Shown: positions 9,167 to 16,473 of the stretch, piece by piece
How the letters are laid out: every line of letters begins with the position of its first letter
How positions within the stretch are numbered: position 1 is the stretch's first letter
Origin: JAQVEB01 sp028698105
GTDB lineage: Bacteria > Bacteroidota > Bacteroidia > Bacteroidales > Dysgonomonadaceae
Direction of reading: 5' to 3'
DNA: 43,184 bases
Assembly: GCA_964293155.1 (NCBI GenBank)
Contig: CAXYYA010000033.1
Span: 1-43,184 of the forward strand
Notes under the pieces: generated by a model
Told to the model about the DNA's origin: nothing
Seen by the model: the letters and a program-made list of their open reading frames with translations, nothing else
Database searches by the model: none
Program-made: the position numbers and the translations under genes

Positions 9167-9192
9167 GCGATATTTTGTAGATAAAATATCGC
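9167..9192. repeat. Perfect 10-bp hairpin between two genes
   Basis: GCGATATTTT (9167-9176) and AAAATATCGC (9183-9192) are perfectly complementary around a six-base loop. No T-run follows directly, so a classical terminator is uncertain. It lies 47 bases after the small membrane protein and upstream of the promoter boxes of the aldo/keto reductase, so it could be a weak terminator or an operator. Confidence 0.5.
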
Positions 9193-9200
9193 AATTAGTC

Positions 9201-9249
9201 TATTTTTGACATTAATTCTATGTTTTTTAGAATATTATTTGTATTTTTG
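9201..9249 (+). promoter_or_regulatory. Two candidate -7 boxes before the aldo/keto reductase
   Basis: TATTTTTG occurs at 9201-9208 and again at 9242-9249, both fitting TAnnTTTG. Each is followed by GA, giving only a short 2-base T/A variation in the surroundings. The second lies 27 bases before the ATG at 9276. Clear -33 elements are lacking in this AT-rich stretch. Confidence 0.35.
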
Positions 9250-9275
9250 AACGGCTTCATCAAACAAACAACACC

Positions 9276-10664
9276 ATGAGCAAAAAAAACAATTCGTTCA
9301 ATAACAACAAGATCACCCGGCGGCAGGCGCCTAAATATATGGGGTTAGGCGCGGCCGTTATTCCCGCCGGAATGTATTTAAGCGGATGCGTGAACAAATC
9401 CAATGAAGACAACCGCCCCAAGCCCGATCTTGACAATATCCCAACGGATAAAATGACCTACACGACCCTGTCGAGAACGGGTGACCGAATATCACTCCTC
9501 GGCTTCGGGACTATGCGCTACCCCACCATCGAAAAAGAAACGCCACAGGGCATTACCAACGTAATTGATCAGGAAAAAGCCGAAAAGCTGGTGGATTATG
9601 CCATGGCGCACGGCATCAACTATTACGACACTGCGTGGATGTACCATCAGGGAGAATCGGAGATCGTAACCGGTAAATTGCTCAAAAAATACCCCCGGAA
9701 CAGTTTTTATATCGCCACAAAATTGCCCGGCAGCGTGCAATCGCGCGAAGACGCCATCGCTACTTACCACCGGCAGATGGAAAAACTGCAAATGGATTAT
9801 TTCGATTACTATCTGCTGCACAGCCTCTACAGCGACGAAATGTATCAACGCATTTATCACGACTGGGGCATGCTGGACTATCTGCTCAACGAAAAGAAAG
9901 AAGGGCGCATCCGGAATCTCGGATGGTCGTTTCACGGCGATAAAGCGCTTTTCGACAGGGTGGTGAATGAGCCGGTGCAATGGGACTTCGTGCAAATTCA
10001 GATGAATTACATTGACTGGAAATACGGGAACGTTCCCGCAGAATACATGTACGAAGAGCTCACCAAGCGAAATATTCCTGCGGTAATCATGGAACCGCTC
10101 CTGGGAAGCCGTATGGCTAAAGTGAGCGATGCCGTAATGGACATGATGCGCAGCCGGCGTCCGAATGATACGCCTGCGCAATGGGCATTCCGTTTTGTGG
10201 GTTCTTACCCCAACGTACTCACGGTACTTAGCGGTATGACCGAAATGGAACACTTGCAGGAGAACATCAAAACCTATTCGCCCATCGAACCCATCAGCGA
10301 AGACGATAAGGTGATGCTGGCCGAAGCCACCGAGATTATCCGCACTTACAAGATCGTACCCTGTACCGATTGTAAATATTGCGTTCCTTGTCCGTACGGC
10401 GTGGATATTCCGGGGGTTTTTCTGTATTACAACAAAGCAACTTACGAAGACAATGTTCCCGATACCGGGGGTGAACGTGATGCAGGCTTCGGGCGTAAAT
10501 CCCGCAATTTTCTGGTGGGATACGAACAAACGATCCCCGAACTGGAACGCGCCAACCATTGCATCAACTGCGGCGAATGCGAGCCCACGTGCCCGCAACG
10601 CATTCGCATTCCCGATGAAATGCTGCGCATAGATAATCTTGTTAAACAACTAAAAACCGTTTGA
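9276..10664 (+). CDS. Exported aldo/keto reductase with two ferredoxin-type clusters
   Basis: The 462-residue protein starts with a Tat-like signal (RR at 15-16 followed by a hydrophobic stretch) ending in the lipobox LSGC, with C38 as the lipidated residue. So it is probably a folded periplasm-facing lipoprotein. The aldo/keto reductase barrel follows: YYDTAWMYHQGESE carries the catalytic Asp and Tyr, FYIATKLPG the Lys and YYLLHSL the His. The C-terminal part has cysteine clusters CTDCKYCVPCP and CINCGECEPTCP, each shaped for a [4Fe-4S] centre. It lies 4 bases before the membrane ferredoxin gene, which suggests electron exchange between the two. Substrate unknown. A lipoprotein role is inferred from the signal. 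Confidence 0.88.
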   Translation: MSKKNNSFNNNKITRRQAPKYMGLGAAVIPAGMYLSGCVNKSNEDNRPKPDLDNIPTDKMTYTTLSRTGDRISLLGFGTMRYPTIEKETPQGITNVIDQEKAEKLVDYAMAHGINYYDTAWMYHQGESEIVTGKLLKKYPRNSFYIATKLPGSVQSREDAIATYHRQMEKLQMDYFDYYLLHSLYSDEMYQRIYHDWGMLDYLLNEKKEGRIRNLGWSFHGDKALFDRVVNEPVQWDFVQIQMNYIDWKYGNVPAEYMYEELTKRNIPAVIMEPLLGSRMAKVSDAVMDMMRSRRPNDTPAQWAFRFVGSYPNVLTVLSGMTEMEHLQENIKTYSPIEPISEDDKVMLAEATEIIRTYKIVPCTDCKYCVPCPYGVDIPGVFLYYNKATYEDNVPDTGGERDAGFGRKSRNFLVGYEQTIPELERANHCINCGECEPTCPQRIRIPDEMLRIDNLVKQLKTV

Positions 10665-10668
10665 TGCC

Positions 10669-12243
10669 ATGTTGAAAAATATACGCGTTACGCTTGCCGT
10701 AATTTTTTTCGTGTTGATCACCTTGCTCTTTCTCGATATTTCGGGTGTGTTGCATAAATATTTCGCTTTTTTGGCCGAAATTCAGTTTGTACCGGCTTTG
10801 CTGGCGCTAAACATCGTCATTCTCATCGCGTTACTGGCGCTCACGCTGGTTTTCGGACGTATCTATTGTTCCATAATCTGCCCCATGGGCGTTTATCAGG
10901 ATATTGTGGCGTGGTTTGCCAGACGGATAAAATCGAAGAAGAAAAGGCGCTACACTTTTTCACCCCCGAAAACCGTGCTTCGGTTGGTGCTTTTGGCTGT
11001 TTTTATCGTTGGCATCGTGGCGGGAATCGCGGCAATTCCCGCGATCCTCGATCCCTACGGAGCTTACGGACGCATGGTCTCGGAACTGGTTAGCCCTCTG
11101 TATGTTGGCGTGAACAATCTTTTTGCCGGTATTGCCGAGCGTACGGAAAGCTACGCGTTTTACCCGCGCGAGATTTGGATGAAGGGATTATTTTCTTTCG
11201 TGCTGGCTCTGGTGACGTTGCTCGCTATCGGATACCTGGCCTGGCGCAACGGACGAACCTATTGCAATACCATTTGTCCGGTGGGGACAATTCTCGGTTA
11301 CGTCAGTAAATTTTCGCTGCTGAAACTGCAAATTGATGAAAGCTCCTGCACGAAATGCGGACGTTGTGCACGCGATTGCAAAGCGGCTTGCATTGATTTC
11401 AAAAACCACGACATTGATTACACGCGTTGCGTTACCTGCTTCGATTGCATCGAATCCTGCCGCGACAACAGCATAACCTATGCGCTACGGAGCGCAAAGA
11501 AAAAAGAACCTGTAACCATTGTAGGAATGGCTCCGGAAGGCAGTTCGCGCCGGCAATTCTTCATCACATCGGCTGTTCTTGCCACAGCAGCCGCCGAGGC
11601 TGTTGCGCAGCAAAAGAAACGCAGCATGATTGATGTTCCTGCCGTTCGGAAAGAGCATCAGAAACGCACGGTTCCCGTTTCGCCTCCCGGCTCGTTGAGC
11701 CACGATAACCTGAACGATAAATGTACGGCTTGCCTGTTGTGCGTGTCACAATGCCCCGAGAAGATCATTCGCCCGTCGGTAACGGAATATGGCTGGGCAT
11801 CAATCATGCAACCAATCCTTTCGTACGAGTACGGCTACTGTAAAACGGATTGCACGGTTTGTGCCGATGTTTGTCCCACTGACGCCATCACCAAATACGT
11901 AAAAGAGGACAAAGCAAAGATTTCTGTGGGCAAAGCTACGTATGTCCGCGACAACTGCATCGTGGTGAAAGACGATGTGAATTGCGACGGCTGTTTTCGG
12001 ATATGTCCCACCGAAGCTATCTCACGCGTAACACGCGATGGCGCCCTCCCACCGCCCGAAATAGACCCCAATCCGCGACGAAACGAAGATGTTTTGCAAC
12101 GCCTCGTTCCGGTGGTGGATGAAGAGAAATGTATCGGGTGCGGCGCTTGCGAATATGTGTGCCCTGCACGGCCGCTCGCGGCCATTTATGTGGAAGGCTG
12201 CACCGAGCACAAAACCACACCGGGAATATTGAAGCAGGCTTAA
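10669..12243 (+). CDS. Membrane polyferredoxin, NapH-NapG-like fusion
   Basis: The N-terminal half (residues 1-270) resembles NapH: about four membrane helices, two CxxxCP motifs (C67/C71 and C199/C203), then two ferredoxin clusters (C227-C237 and C254-C264 regions). Next comes a twin-arginine stretch at 294-295 with a hydrophobic segment ending in AVAQ, like a Tat signal inside the protein. The C-terminal half (about 345-524) holds four further cysteine groups near 352-362, 391-402, 430-446 and 488-498, resembling the periplasmic ferredoxin NapG. NapH and NapG in nitrate reductase systems pass electrons from quinol to periplasmic partners. No napA is present here, so the partner is more likely the exported aldo/keto reductase just upstream. 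Topology and partner are inferred. Confidence 0.82.
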   Translation: MLKNIRVTLAVIFFVLITLLFLDISGVLHKYFAFLAEIQFVPALLALNIVILIALLALTLVFGRIYCSIICPMGVYQDIVAWFARRIKSKKKRRYTFSPPKTVLRLVLLAVFIVGIVAGIAAIPAILDPYGAYGRMVSELVSPLYVGVNNLFAGIAERTESYAFYPREIWMKGLFSFVLALVTLLAIGYLAWRNGRTYCNTICPVGTILGYVSKFSLLKLQIDESSCTKCGRCARDCKAACIDFKNHDIDYTRCVTCFDCIESCRDNSITYALRSAKKKEPVTIVGMAPEGSSRRQFFITSAVLATAAAEAVAQQKKRSMIDVPAVRKEHQKRTVPVSPPGSLSHDNLNDKCTACLLCVSQCPEKIIRPSVTEYGWASIMQPILSYEYGYCKTDCTVCADVCPTDAITKYVKEDKAKISVGKATYVRDNCIVVKDDVNCDGCFRICPTEAISRVTRDGALPPPEIDPNPRRNEDVLQRLVPVVDEEKCIGCGACEYVCPARPLAAIYVEGCTEHKTTPGILKQA

Positions 12244-12312
12244 TTTTTTGTTGTATTCTTACCTGAAAGAAGAACGGATTTTTAACTCAAACGTTAAAAA
12301 CGACCATAAAAA

Positions 12313-12339
12313 ATCCCCGGAATTTCAACTTCCGGGGAT
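12313..12339 (-). terminator. Terminator hairpin between convergent genes
   Basis: ATCCCCGGAA (12313-12322) pairs perfectly with TTCCGGGGAT (12330-12339) around a seven-base loop. On the minus strand a run of T residues follows, so it fits best as the end of the leftward ruvC/HU-SPOR group. It may also stop rightward transcripts from the polyferredoxin gene. Confidence 0.7.
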
Positions 12340-12447
12340 CCTTATTTCGGGTTTATCTTCCCGTTCGATCATCTTTTTTCTCACTCGCCAGGCTTCATAC
12401 AGCCAATAGAGCAAAAATCCCTTGATTATTTTTCCTTTCAGCGACAT
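12325..12447 (-). CDS. Possible 40-residue protein after the HU/SPOR gene
   Basis: An ATG at 12447 opens 40 codons, starting MSLKGKIIKGFLLYWLYEAW and ending with a charged tail (VRKKMIEREDKPEIRIPGS). It begins 17 bases after the stop of the HU/SPOR gene on the same strand. Its TGA at 12327-12325 falls in the loop of the terminator hairpin. The product would have a short hydrophobic, possibly membrane-associated segment and strong positive charge. No family recognised and no strong ribosome site; coding is plausible but unproven. Confidence 0.35.
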   Translation of the reverse strand: MSLKGKIIKGFLLYWLYEAWRVRKKMIEREDKPEIRIPGS

Positions 12448-12464
12448 CGTTTGTGAAATTAGCG

Positions 12465-13424
12465 TTATCGTTTTAGCACCCACGCATCGGCGTGATTCGG
12501 ATAGTTAGAATGCACATCCTTGAGGAAGGTTTCAGCCTGGGTTTTATCGGTGAAGGAAGCCGCATACACATCAATACGCCCGGGACGTTCAATCCAGTCC
12601 GTCCCCGTAAAGCCTTCATCTTTTAACAATTGAGTAATTTGTTCGGCCACTTCCCGCACTTCATACACACCCATTACAACGTAATATTTTTTTGCATCGG
12701 AAGAAGGAACAACCACCGGTTCGTCTGCCGGCGTATCCGCAACGGTTTCGGCTGGGTTTGAAATTTCGGAAGAAGAAGTCATCGAAGTTTCAAAAGTTGC
12801 GGCTTCCGGTTGTGTGGGCACATGACTCCTGAATAACCCGCTCTCCGATAGCATATTGGCGTTTTGTGTGGAAGGCGCTTTGCCATCAAATTGTGGGAAA
12901 ATTAACAAGATCGTTGCGATAACTGCCGCCGCAACTCCCACTCTTAGCACAAGATTCCGCGACAACGTGTTTTTATTCGGTTTCTCAATCGCTTTAGAAG
13001 CAGGTTGGAGTTGAATTACCGGTTGGAGAGCAACTTTGGCAAGGCCGAAATGCTCGGGACGTACAAATTTTTTGGCGGTAAATATATACTTGTTCTCTTC
13101 GTTTAACCGAAATGCGCCCAATTCGCCGAATTCAACGGTTTCACCACGCTGCAAAGCCGTCTTCAGTTCGTTCACACTTTTATGAATGCGGTTGTTTGCT
13201 TCGGCAAAACCGATGTGATATACTTTCATGAACGATTCCGGCAATAACCCGTCGTTATGCACGAGATCGCGGTTAAAGACCAACTCGCTTGCGGGCGCTT
13301 GAAATGCCGAAAGACCGTCTCGTTGAGCAGGGACAAAATTCAGCACAAAACCGCCGAGGCCGGGCACGATTACACAATCGTGTGAGTGGAGCAAAAAACC
13401 GATATGTGAAATAAGATCGTTCAT
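12465..13424 (-). CDS. HU-CCDC81 and SPOR domain protein
   Basis: The 319-residue protein starts directly with a CCDC81-type HU-like domain pair (DCVIVPGLGGFVLNF near residue 16 is typical; second part about 75-140). A single membrane helix follows near residues 160-182 (VLRVGVAAAVIATILLIFPQF), then a Ser/Thr/Glu-rich linker and a C-terminal SPOR domain (about 245-319). SPOR domains bind denuded peptidoglycan at division sites. The layout suggests the HU-like part lies in the cytoplasm and SPOR in the periplasm, linking nucleoid or polymer to the septal wall; this is known only as a Bacteroidota-specific architecture. It lies downstream of ruvC, with its own -7 box almost touching its start. 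Confidence 0.85.
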   Translation of the reverse strand: MNDLISHIGFLLHSHDCVIVPGLGGFVLNFVPAQRDGLSAFQAPASELVFNRDLVHNDGLLPESFMKVYHIGFAEANNRIHKSVNELKTALQRGETVEFGELGAFRLNEENKYIFTAKKFVRPEHFGLAKVALQPVIQLQPASKAIEKPNKNTLSRNLVLRVGVAAAVIATILLIFPQFDGKAPSTQNANMLSESGLFRSHVPTQPEAATFETSMTSSSEISNPAETVADTPADEPVVVPSSDAKKYYVVMGVYEVREVAEQITQLLKDEGFTGTDWIERPGRIDVYAASFTDKTQAETFLKDVHSNYPNHADAWVLKR

Positions 13425-13428
13425 AGGG

Positions 13429-13436
13429 CAAAGATA
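13429..13436 (-). promoter_or_regulatory. -7 box almost adjacent to the HU/SPOR start
   Basis: TATCTTTG on the minus strand ends only four bases before the ATG at 13424. If used, the mRNA would have almost no leader. A good -33 element is not seen at standard spacing. Confidence 0.35.
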
Positions 13437-13481
13437 AAAATTATCAATCTAAATCGCGACGAAAAATGGAGAAATTTTTTA

Positions 13482-14045
13482 TCATTTCTTTACACGCGAA
13501 GCGTTTTTGTCGGCGAAATCCTTCCAACTTCTGTATTTTACTTCTTCTCCGGCCGGTTTAAACTGGTAAAAATGACAAAGTGCAGCCGCCAGTCCGTCGG
13601 TTGCATCGAGTTGCGGCAGCATGTTCTCATCTGGGATATGCAATATCTTTTGCAGCATGTATGCCACCTGTTCCTTTGCAGCACGGCCATTGCCGGTAAT
13701 CGCCATTTTTATCTTCAACGGCGCGTATTCGAATATGGGAATATCACGCGAAATGGCGGCAGCCATTGCTACACCCTGCGCCCGGCCCAGTTTGAGCATA
13801 CTCTGTACATTTTTTCCGAAGAAAGGCGATTCAATGGCCAATTCATCGGGTAAAAACTCGTCTATGAGTCCGATAACGCGGGTATAGATTTTCGCTAATC
13901 GCAAATAATGATCATCGTATTTGTTCAGTTTCATCACGCCCATCGCCTGCAATGACGGTTTGTTATCCAGCACACGCAGCACTCCGTAGCCCATTACCTG
14001 CGTACCCGGGTCTATCCCCATGATAATACGTTCTTTCTGTATCAT
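13482..14045 (-). CDS. ruvC: Holliday junction endonuclease RuvC
   Basis: RuvC resolves Holliday junctions together with RuvAB during recombination and repair. The 187 residues show the four acidic catalytic residues: D12 in GIDPGTQVMGYG, E72 in LAIESPFFGKN, and D147 and D150 in QLDATDGLAAALCH. The length is slightly above the usual 160-175 owing to a C-terminal tail rich in Lys. It starts within the stop of the DUF4286 gene (ATGA overlap), so the two are translationally coupled. No ruvA or ruvB is in the window. Confidence 0.95.
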   Translation of the reverse strand: MIQKERIIMGIDPGTQVMGYGVLRVLDNKPSLQAMGVMKLNKYDDHYLRLAKIYTRVIGLIDEFLPDELAIESPFFGKNVQSMLKLGRAQGVAMAAAISRDIPIFEYAPLKIKMAITGNGRAAKEQVAYMLQKILHIPDENMLPQLDATDGLAAALCHFYQFKPAGEEVKYRSWKDFADKNASRVKK

Positions 14046-14350
14046 AACCGTACAACCTGCATGAGCGTGGTAAAACCCGATACCTTGTCGGCGAAACCTT
14101 TTAATAACAAGGCATATACGTCGCGGCTGTGCTCATCGTTCCATTTTTCGAGCGCAGCCATGTTGTCGGCCGTAAATTCGAGGGCGAAAGAATAGCCGTC
14201 ATCCTCATGTTTTCCGAAAACACGGCTCAAGCGTGGATTAGTGAGAAGTCCGCTTTCTACGGCTTTAGGGATGAATTTCTCTTTCATAAAGTTCACAAAA
14301 TCCAGTTGGTTTCCTTCAGCAACATGATAAGTGGTGTTGTATATGATCAT
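14042..14350 (-). CDS. DUF4286 family protein
   Basis: The product of 102 residues starts MIIYNTTYHVAEG, which is the usual beginning of DUF4286 proteins; the frame open to 14380 adds a basic, unconserved tail and was not chosen. It resembles dimeric ferredoxin-like alpha/beta barrel proteins (an antibiotic biosynthesis monooxygenase-like fold), with no visible catalytic motif. It overlaps ruvC by four bases and is transcribed from a promoter that interleaves with that of the divergent tRNA-Ala. Function unknown. Confidence 0.8.
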   Translation of the reverse strand: MIIYNTTYHVAEGNQLDFVNFMKEKFIPKAVESGLLTNPRLSRVFGKHEDDGYSFALEFTADNMAALEKWNDEHSRDVYALLLKGFADKVSGFTTLMQVVRL

Positions 14351-14386
14351 AATTCTATTTTTTTTACGATTGAAGCGCAATTATAC

Positions 14387-14416
14387 TTGCAAATATAAAC
14401 AAAATATCTATCTTTG
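14387..14416 (+). promoter_or_regulatory. tRNA-Ala promoter
   Basis: A TTG -33 element (14387-14389), a 19-base spacer and a perfect TATCTTTG -7 box (14409-14416) form a good Bacteroidota housekeeping promoter, 16 bases before the tRNA. Confidence 0.7.
14390..14397 (-). promoter_or_regulatory. DUF4286-ruvC -7 promoter box
   Basis: TATATTTG on the minus strand fits TAnnTTTG and lies 40 bases before the DUF4286 ATG. It occupies the spacer of the tRNA promoter on the other strand. Confidence 0.4.
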
Positions 14417-14431
14417 TCGCACAAAAAGCAC

Positions 14432-14505
14432 GGGGGTTTAGCTCATCCGGCTAGAGCGCAACACTGGCAGTGTTGAGGTGACCGGTTCGAGTCCGGTAAT
14501 CTCCA
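14432..14505 (+). tRNA. tRNA-Ala (anticodon GGC)
   Basis: A complete cloverleaf can be drawn. The acceptor stem GGGGGTT pairs with AATCTCC with two G-U pairs, and the D arm begins GCTC. The anticodon stem CAACA/TGTTG encloses the loop CTGGCAG with GGC at 14466-14468. The T arm is ACCGG/CCGGT with a TTCGAGT loop. The discriminator base is A and a full CCA is not encoded. Confidence 0.95.
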
Positions 14506-14509
14506 CAAG

Positions 14510-14539
14510 AAAAAAGGAATCCAAGAGGATTCCTTTTTT
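14510..14539. terminator. Bidirectional terminator shared by tRNA-Ala and the sugar operon
   Basis: A6-GGAATCC, loop AAGA, then GGATTCC-T6 forms a perfect 13-bp hairpin that works on both strands. It ends the tRNA transcript from the left and the long leftward glycoside hydrolase operon from the right, whose last stop codon lies at 14541. Confidence 0.9.
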
Positions 14540-14540
14540 G

Positions 14541-16460
14541 TTATAAGGCAGGTGTGACTTTTTTAATGCTGCCGTCATTGTTAAATTCGAGTTTGTCCAT
14601 ACAAACTTCCCGATGGAATCCGGCTGCGGGGCCCATTTTTATTCCGTTTGGGCGATTAAATCTGTGATAAACAATATACCATTCGTCTTTTCCGGGGATT
14701 TGTAGCACGGAATTATGTCCTGTGCCGTAAATCCCATCCGAAGGATTTTTTTCGAGGATCAGGTTATTATCCGGAATATGAATAGGGCCTAGCGGCGATT
14801 TGGACGTACCGTATCGCACCCGGTAATCTTCGCTTCGGGTATCATTCTCCGACCATAAGAAATAATATATTCCTTTTCGGTAGAAAACATACACTCCTTC
14901 CCTGAATGTATTATCGGGCGTTATCACTTTCATTGTTTTCGGCTTCAACGAAATCATATCTTTATTCAATTCAACCACAGCAAGATATCCATTTCCCCAA
15001 TACAAATAATCCTTTCTGCTCACGGGATCGTAAAACACATCGGGATCAATCTCCTGTCCTCGGTTAATGCCTGCCGGTTTGGTTGCAATAAGCGGTTTAC
15101 CGGAATCCGCAAACGGACCGGCAGGATTATTCGATACAGCTACACCTATTTTTTGTGCCCCTGTGTAATAGTAATAATATTTGTACGAATTTCGGCCCGT
15201 TTTTTTCTCTATTATGGATGGCGCCCAGGCATTCCTTCCGGCCCAAGGCACATCTTTTTTTAAGTTGAGGATAACGCCTTCGTCCGTCCAATCTTTCAGG
15301 TTATCGGATGAAAACGTTTTGAAGTAATAGCCGCTCCAGCCATCGAAGCCATCAGAGGTTGGATACAGGTAATATTTTTTTGTATTTTCGGAGTACAAAA
15401 TCTCAGGGTCTGCATAATATCCCTCGATCACGGGATTTTTATCCGTTATTGCAGGAAGTGCAGCCGGTTTACCCCAGGCGTCGTACAGTCGCTGAAGTTC
15501 CTTTCTGGTAATAGGCATCACTGTTCCGTGGCGCGGGTGAAAATCCATCGCCACCTTGTCGTCCACAACTTTAAATTTCATTAAATCGGAACTTTCCGTA
15601 AATTGATACCGTCCTTTTCCGTAAACATCGTACATCAGGATATAATCGTCGGAATGGTTTAACTTGTATATCCCCGATCCTTCCACGGCGTCGTTTGTTT
15701 GTTGAACGTAATCATCGAATTCTTTCCATTTCCCCGATGTGAGCGAGCACGTAATAGCGTGTTTGATGCCTTTAACAACCGCATCTTCTGTTTTATAAAA
15801 AATATGAAAAACGCTGTCTTTCAGAATAATATCACCATCAATACACGATCGGCCGTTTTTAGGAAAAAAAAGCTGTTTCGGTTCCGTTTCAAGATCGGTA
15901 AAATCGTTATTCGCGTAAGCATAATAAATAATATCGGGGTTTTCGCCATGTTTCATAGACCAGTAAATCAGGTATTTCCCTGCGTCGGGATCATAAATGG
16001 TTTGTGGCGCCCACACCCGGAGCAGATGCTCATTTCCGCTAAATCGTTTTTGAATATCAATGGCTTTGGAAGTCCAGTTGACCAAATCATCCGATTTTAA
16101 CAACACCATTCCTCTGTTCGAATTCCATCCGTTTGCCGAAACCATATCGGTTGCTACCATACAAAAATTGCCCTCCTGCGTACGCAGGATATGAGGATCG
16201 CGCACGCCACCCGTGAAGCTTATTTTCCTTGAATCAATAACCGGTTTATTACCGTTCAACGCATAAAACTTGTATCCGTCCAAACTGACGGCATAATTTA
16301 TGGCTTCCTGTTCCTGCTTGTTGCCGGTAAAATAGGTAAAAAGATACGCGTATAAGTCTTTATCGGCGACAGGTTGCGCAAAAGTTTTCAGGGAAAAAAG
16401 AAATAAAAGATAAACCGACAGGCATATAATTTTTTTTATTCCTACATGGTTGACATCCAT
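14541..16460 (-). CDS. Tandem GH43 glycosidase (two GH43 domains)
   Basis: The 639-residue exported protein (signal peptide ending near KTFAQ) has two five-bladed GH43 propellers. The first (about 33-320) shows the expected acid triad: D88 in GVRDPH, D208 in CIDGD and E260 in AVEGSG. The second (about 340-639) has D351 in YYADPEI, D472/D474 in EIDPDVF and E521 in REGVYV. GH43 members include alpha-L-arabinofuranosidases, beta-xylosidases and galactanases with inversion of configuration. The first domain resembles the N-terminal domain of the GH43-GH51 fusion at 23394-26291 (LFTYFTGN compared with LFAYFTNK). It is the last gene of the operon, 13 bases after a GH2 gene. Exact specificity unknown. 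Confidence 0.85.
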   Translation of the reverse strand: MDVNHVGIKKIICLSVYLLFLFSLKTFAQPVADKDLYAYLFTYFTGNKQEQEAINYAVSLDGYKFYALNGNKPVIDSRKISFTGGVRDPHILRTQEGNFCMVATDMVSANGWNSNRGMVLLKSDDLVNWTSKAIDIQKRFSGNEHLLRVWAPQTIYDPDAGKYLIYWSMKHGENPDIIYYAYANNDFTDLETEPKQLFFPKNGRSCIDGDIILKDSVFHIFYKTEDAVVKGIKHAITCSLTSGKWKEFDDYVQQTNDAVEGSGIYKLNHSDDYILMYDVYGKGRYQFTESSDLMKFKVVDDKVAMDFHPRHGTVMPITRKELQRLYDAWGKPAALPAITDKNPVIEGYYADPEILYSENTKKYYLYPTSDGFDGWSGYYFKTFSSDNLKDWTDEGVILNLKKDVPWAGRNAWAPSIIEKKTGRNSYKYYYYYTGAQKIGVAVSNNPAGPFADSGKPLIATKPAGINRGQEIDPDVFYDPVSRKDYLYWGNGYLAVVELNKDMISLKPKTMKVITPDNTFREGVYVFYRKGIYYFLWSENDTRSEDYRVRYGTSKSPLGPIHIPDNNLILEKNPSDGIYGTGHNSVLQIPGKDEWYIVYHRFNRPNGIKMGPAAGFHREVCMDKLEFNNDGSIKKVTPAL

Positions 16461-16473
16461 AATAATTTTATTT

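Noticed and set aside
9492..10649. 385-codon open frame on the minus strand inside the aldo/keto reductase
   Set aside because: Antisense shadow of a gene with complete AKR and ferredoxin motifs; no domain, signal or promoter of its own.
10669..12243. Periplasmic nitrate reductase system based on the NapH/NapG similarity
   Set aside because: No NapA, NapB or NapC-like gene is near; the neighbour is an aldo/keto reductase, so a nitrate role is not supported.
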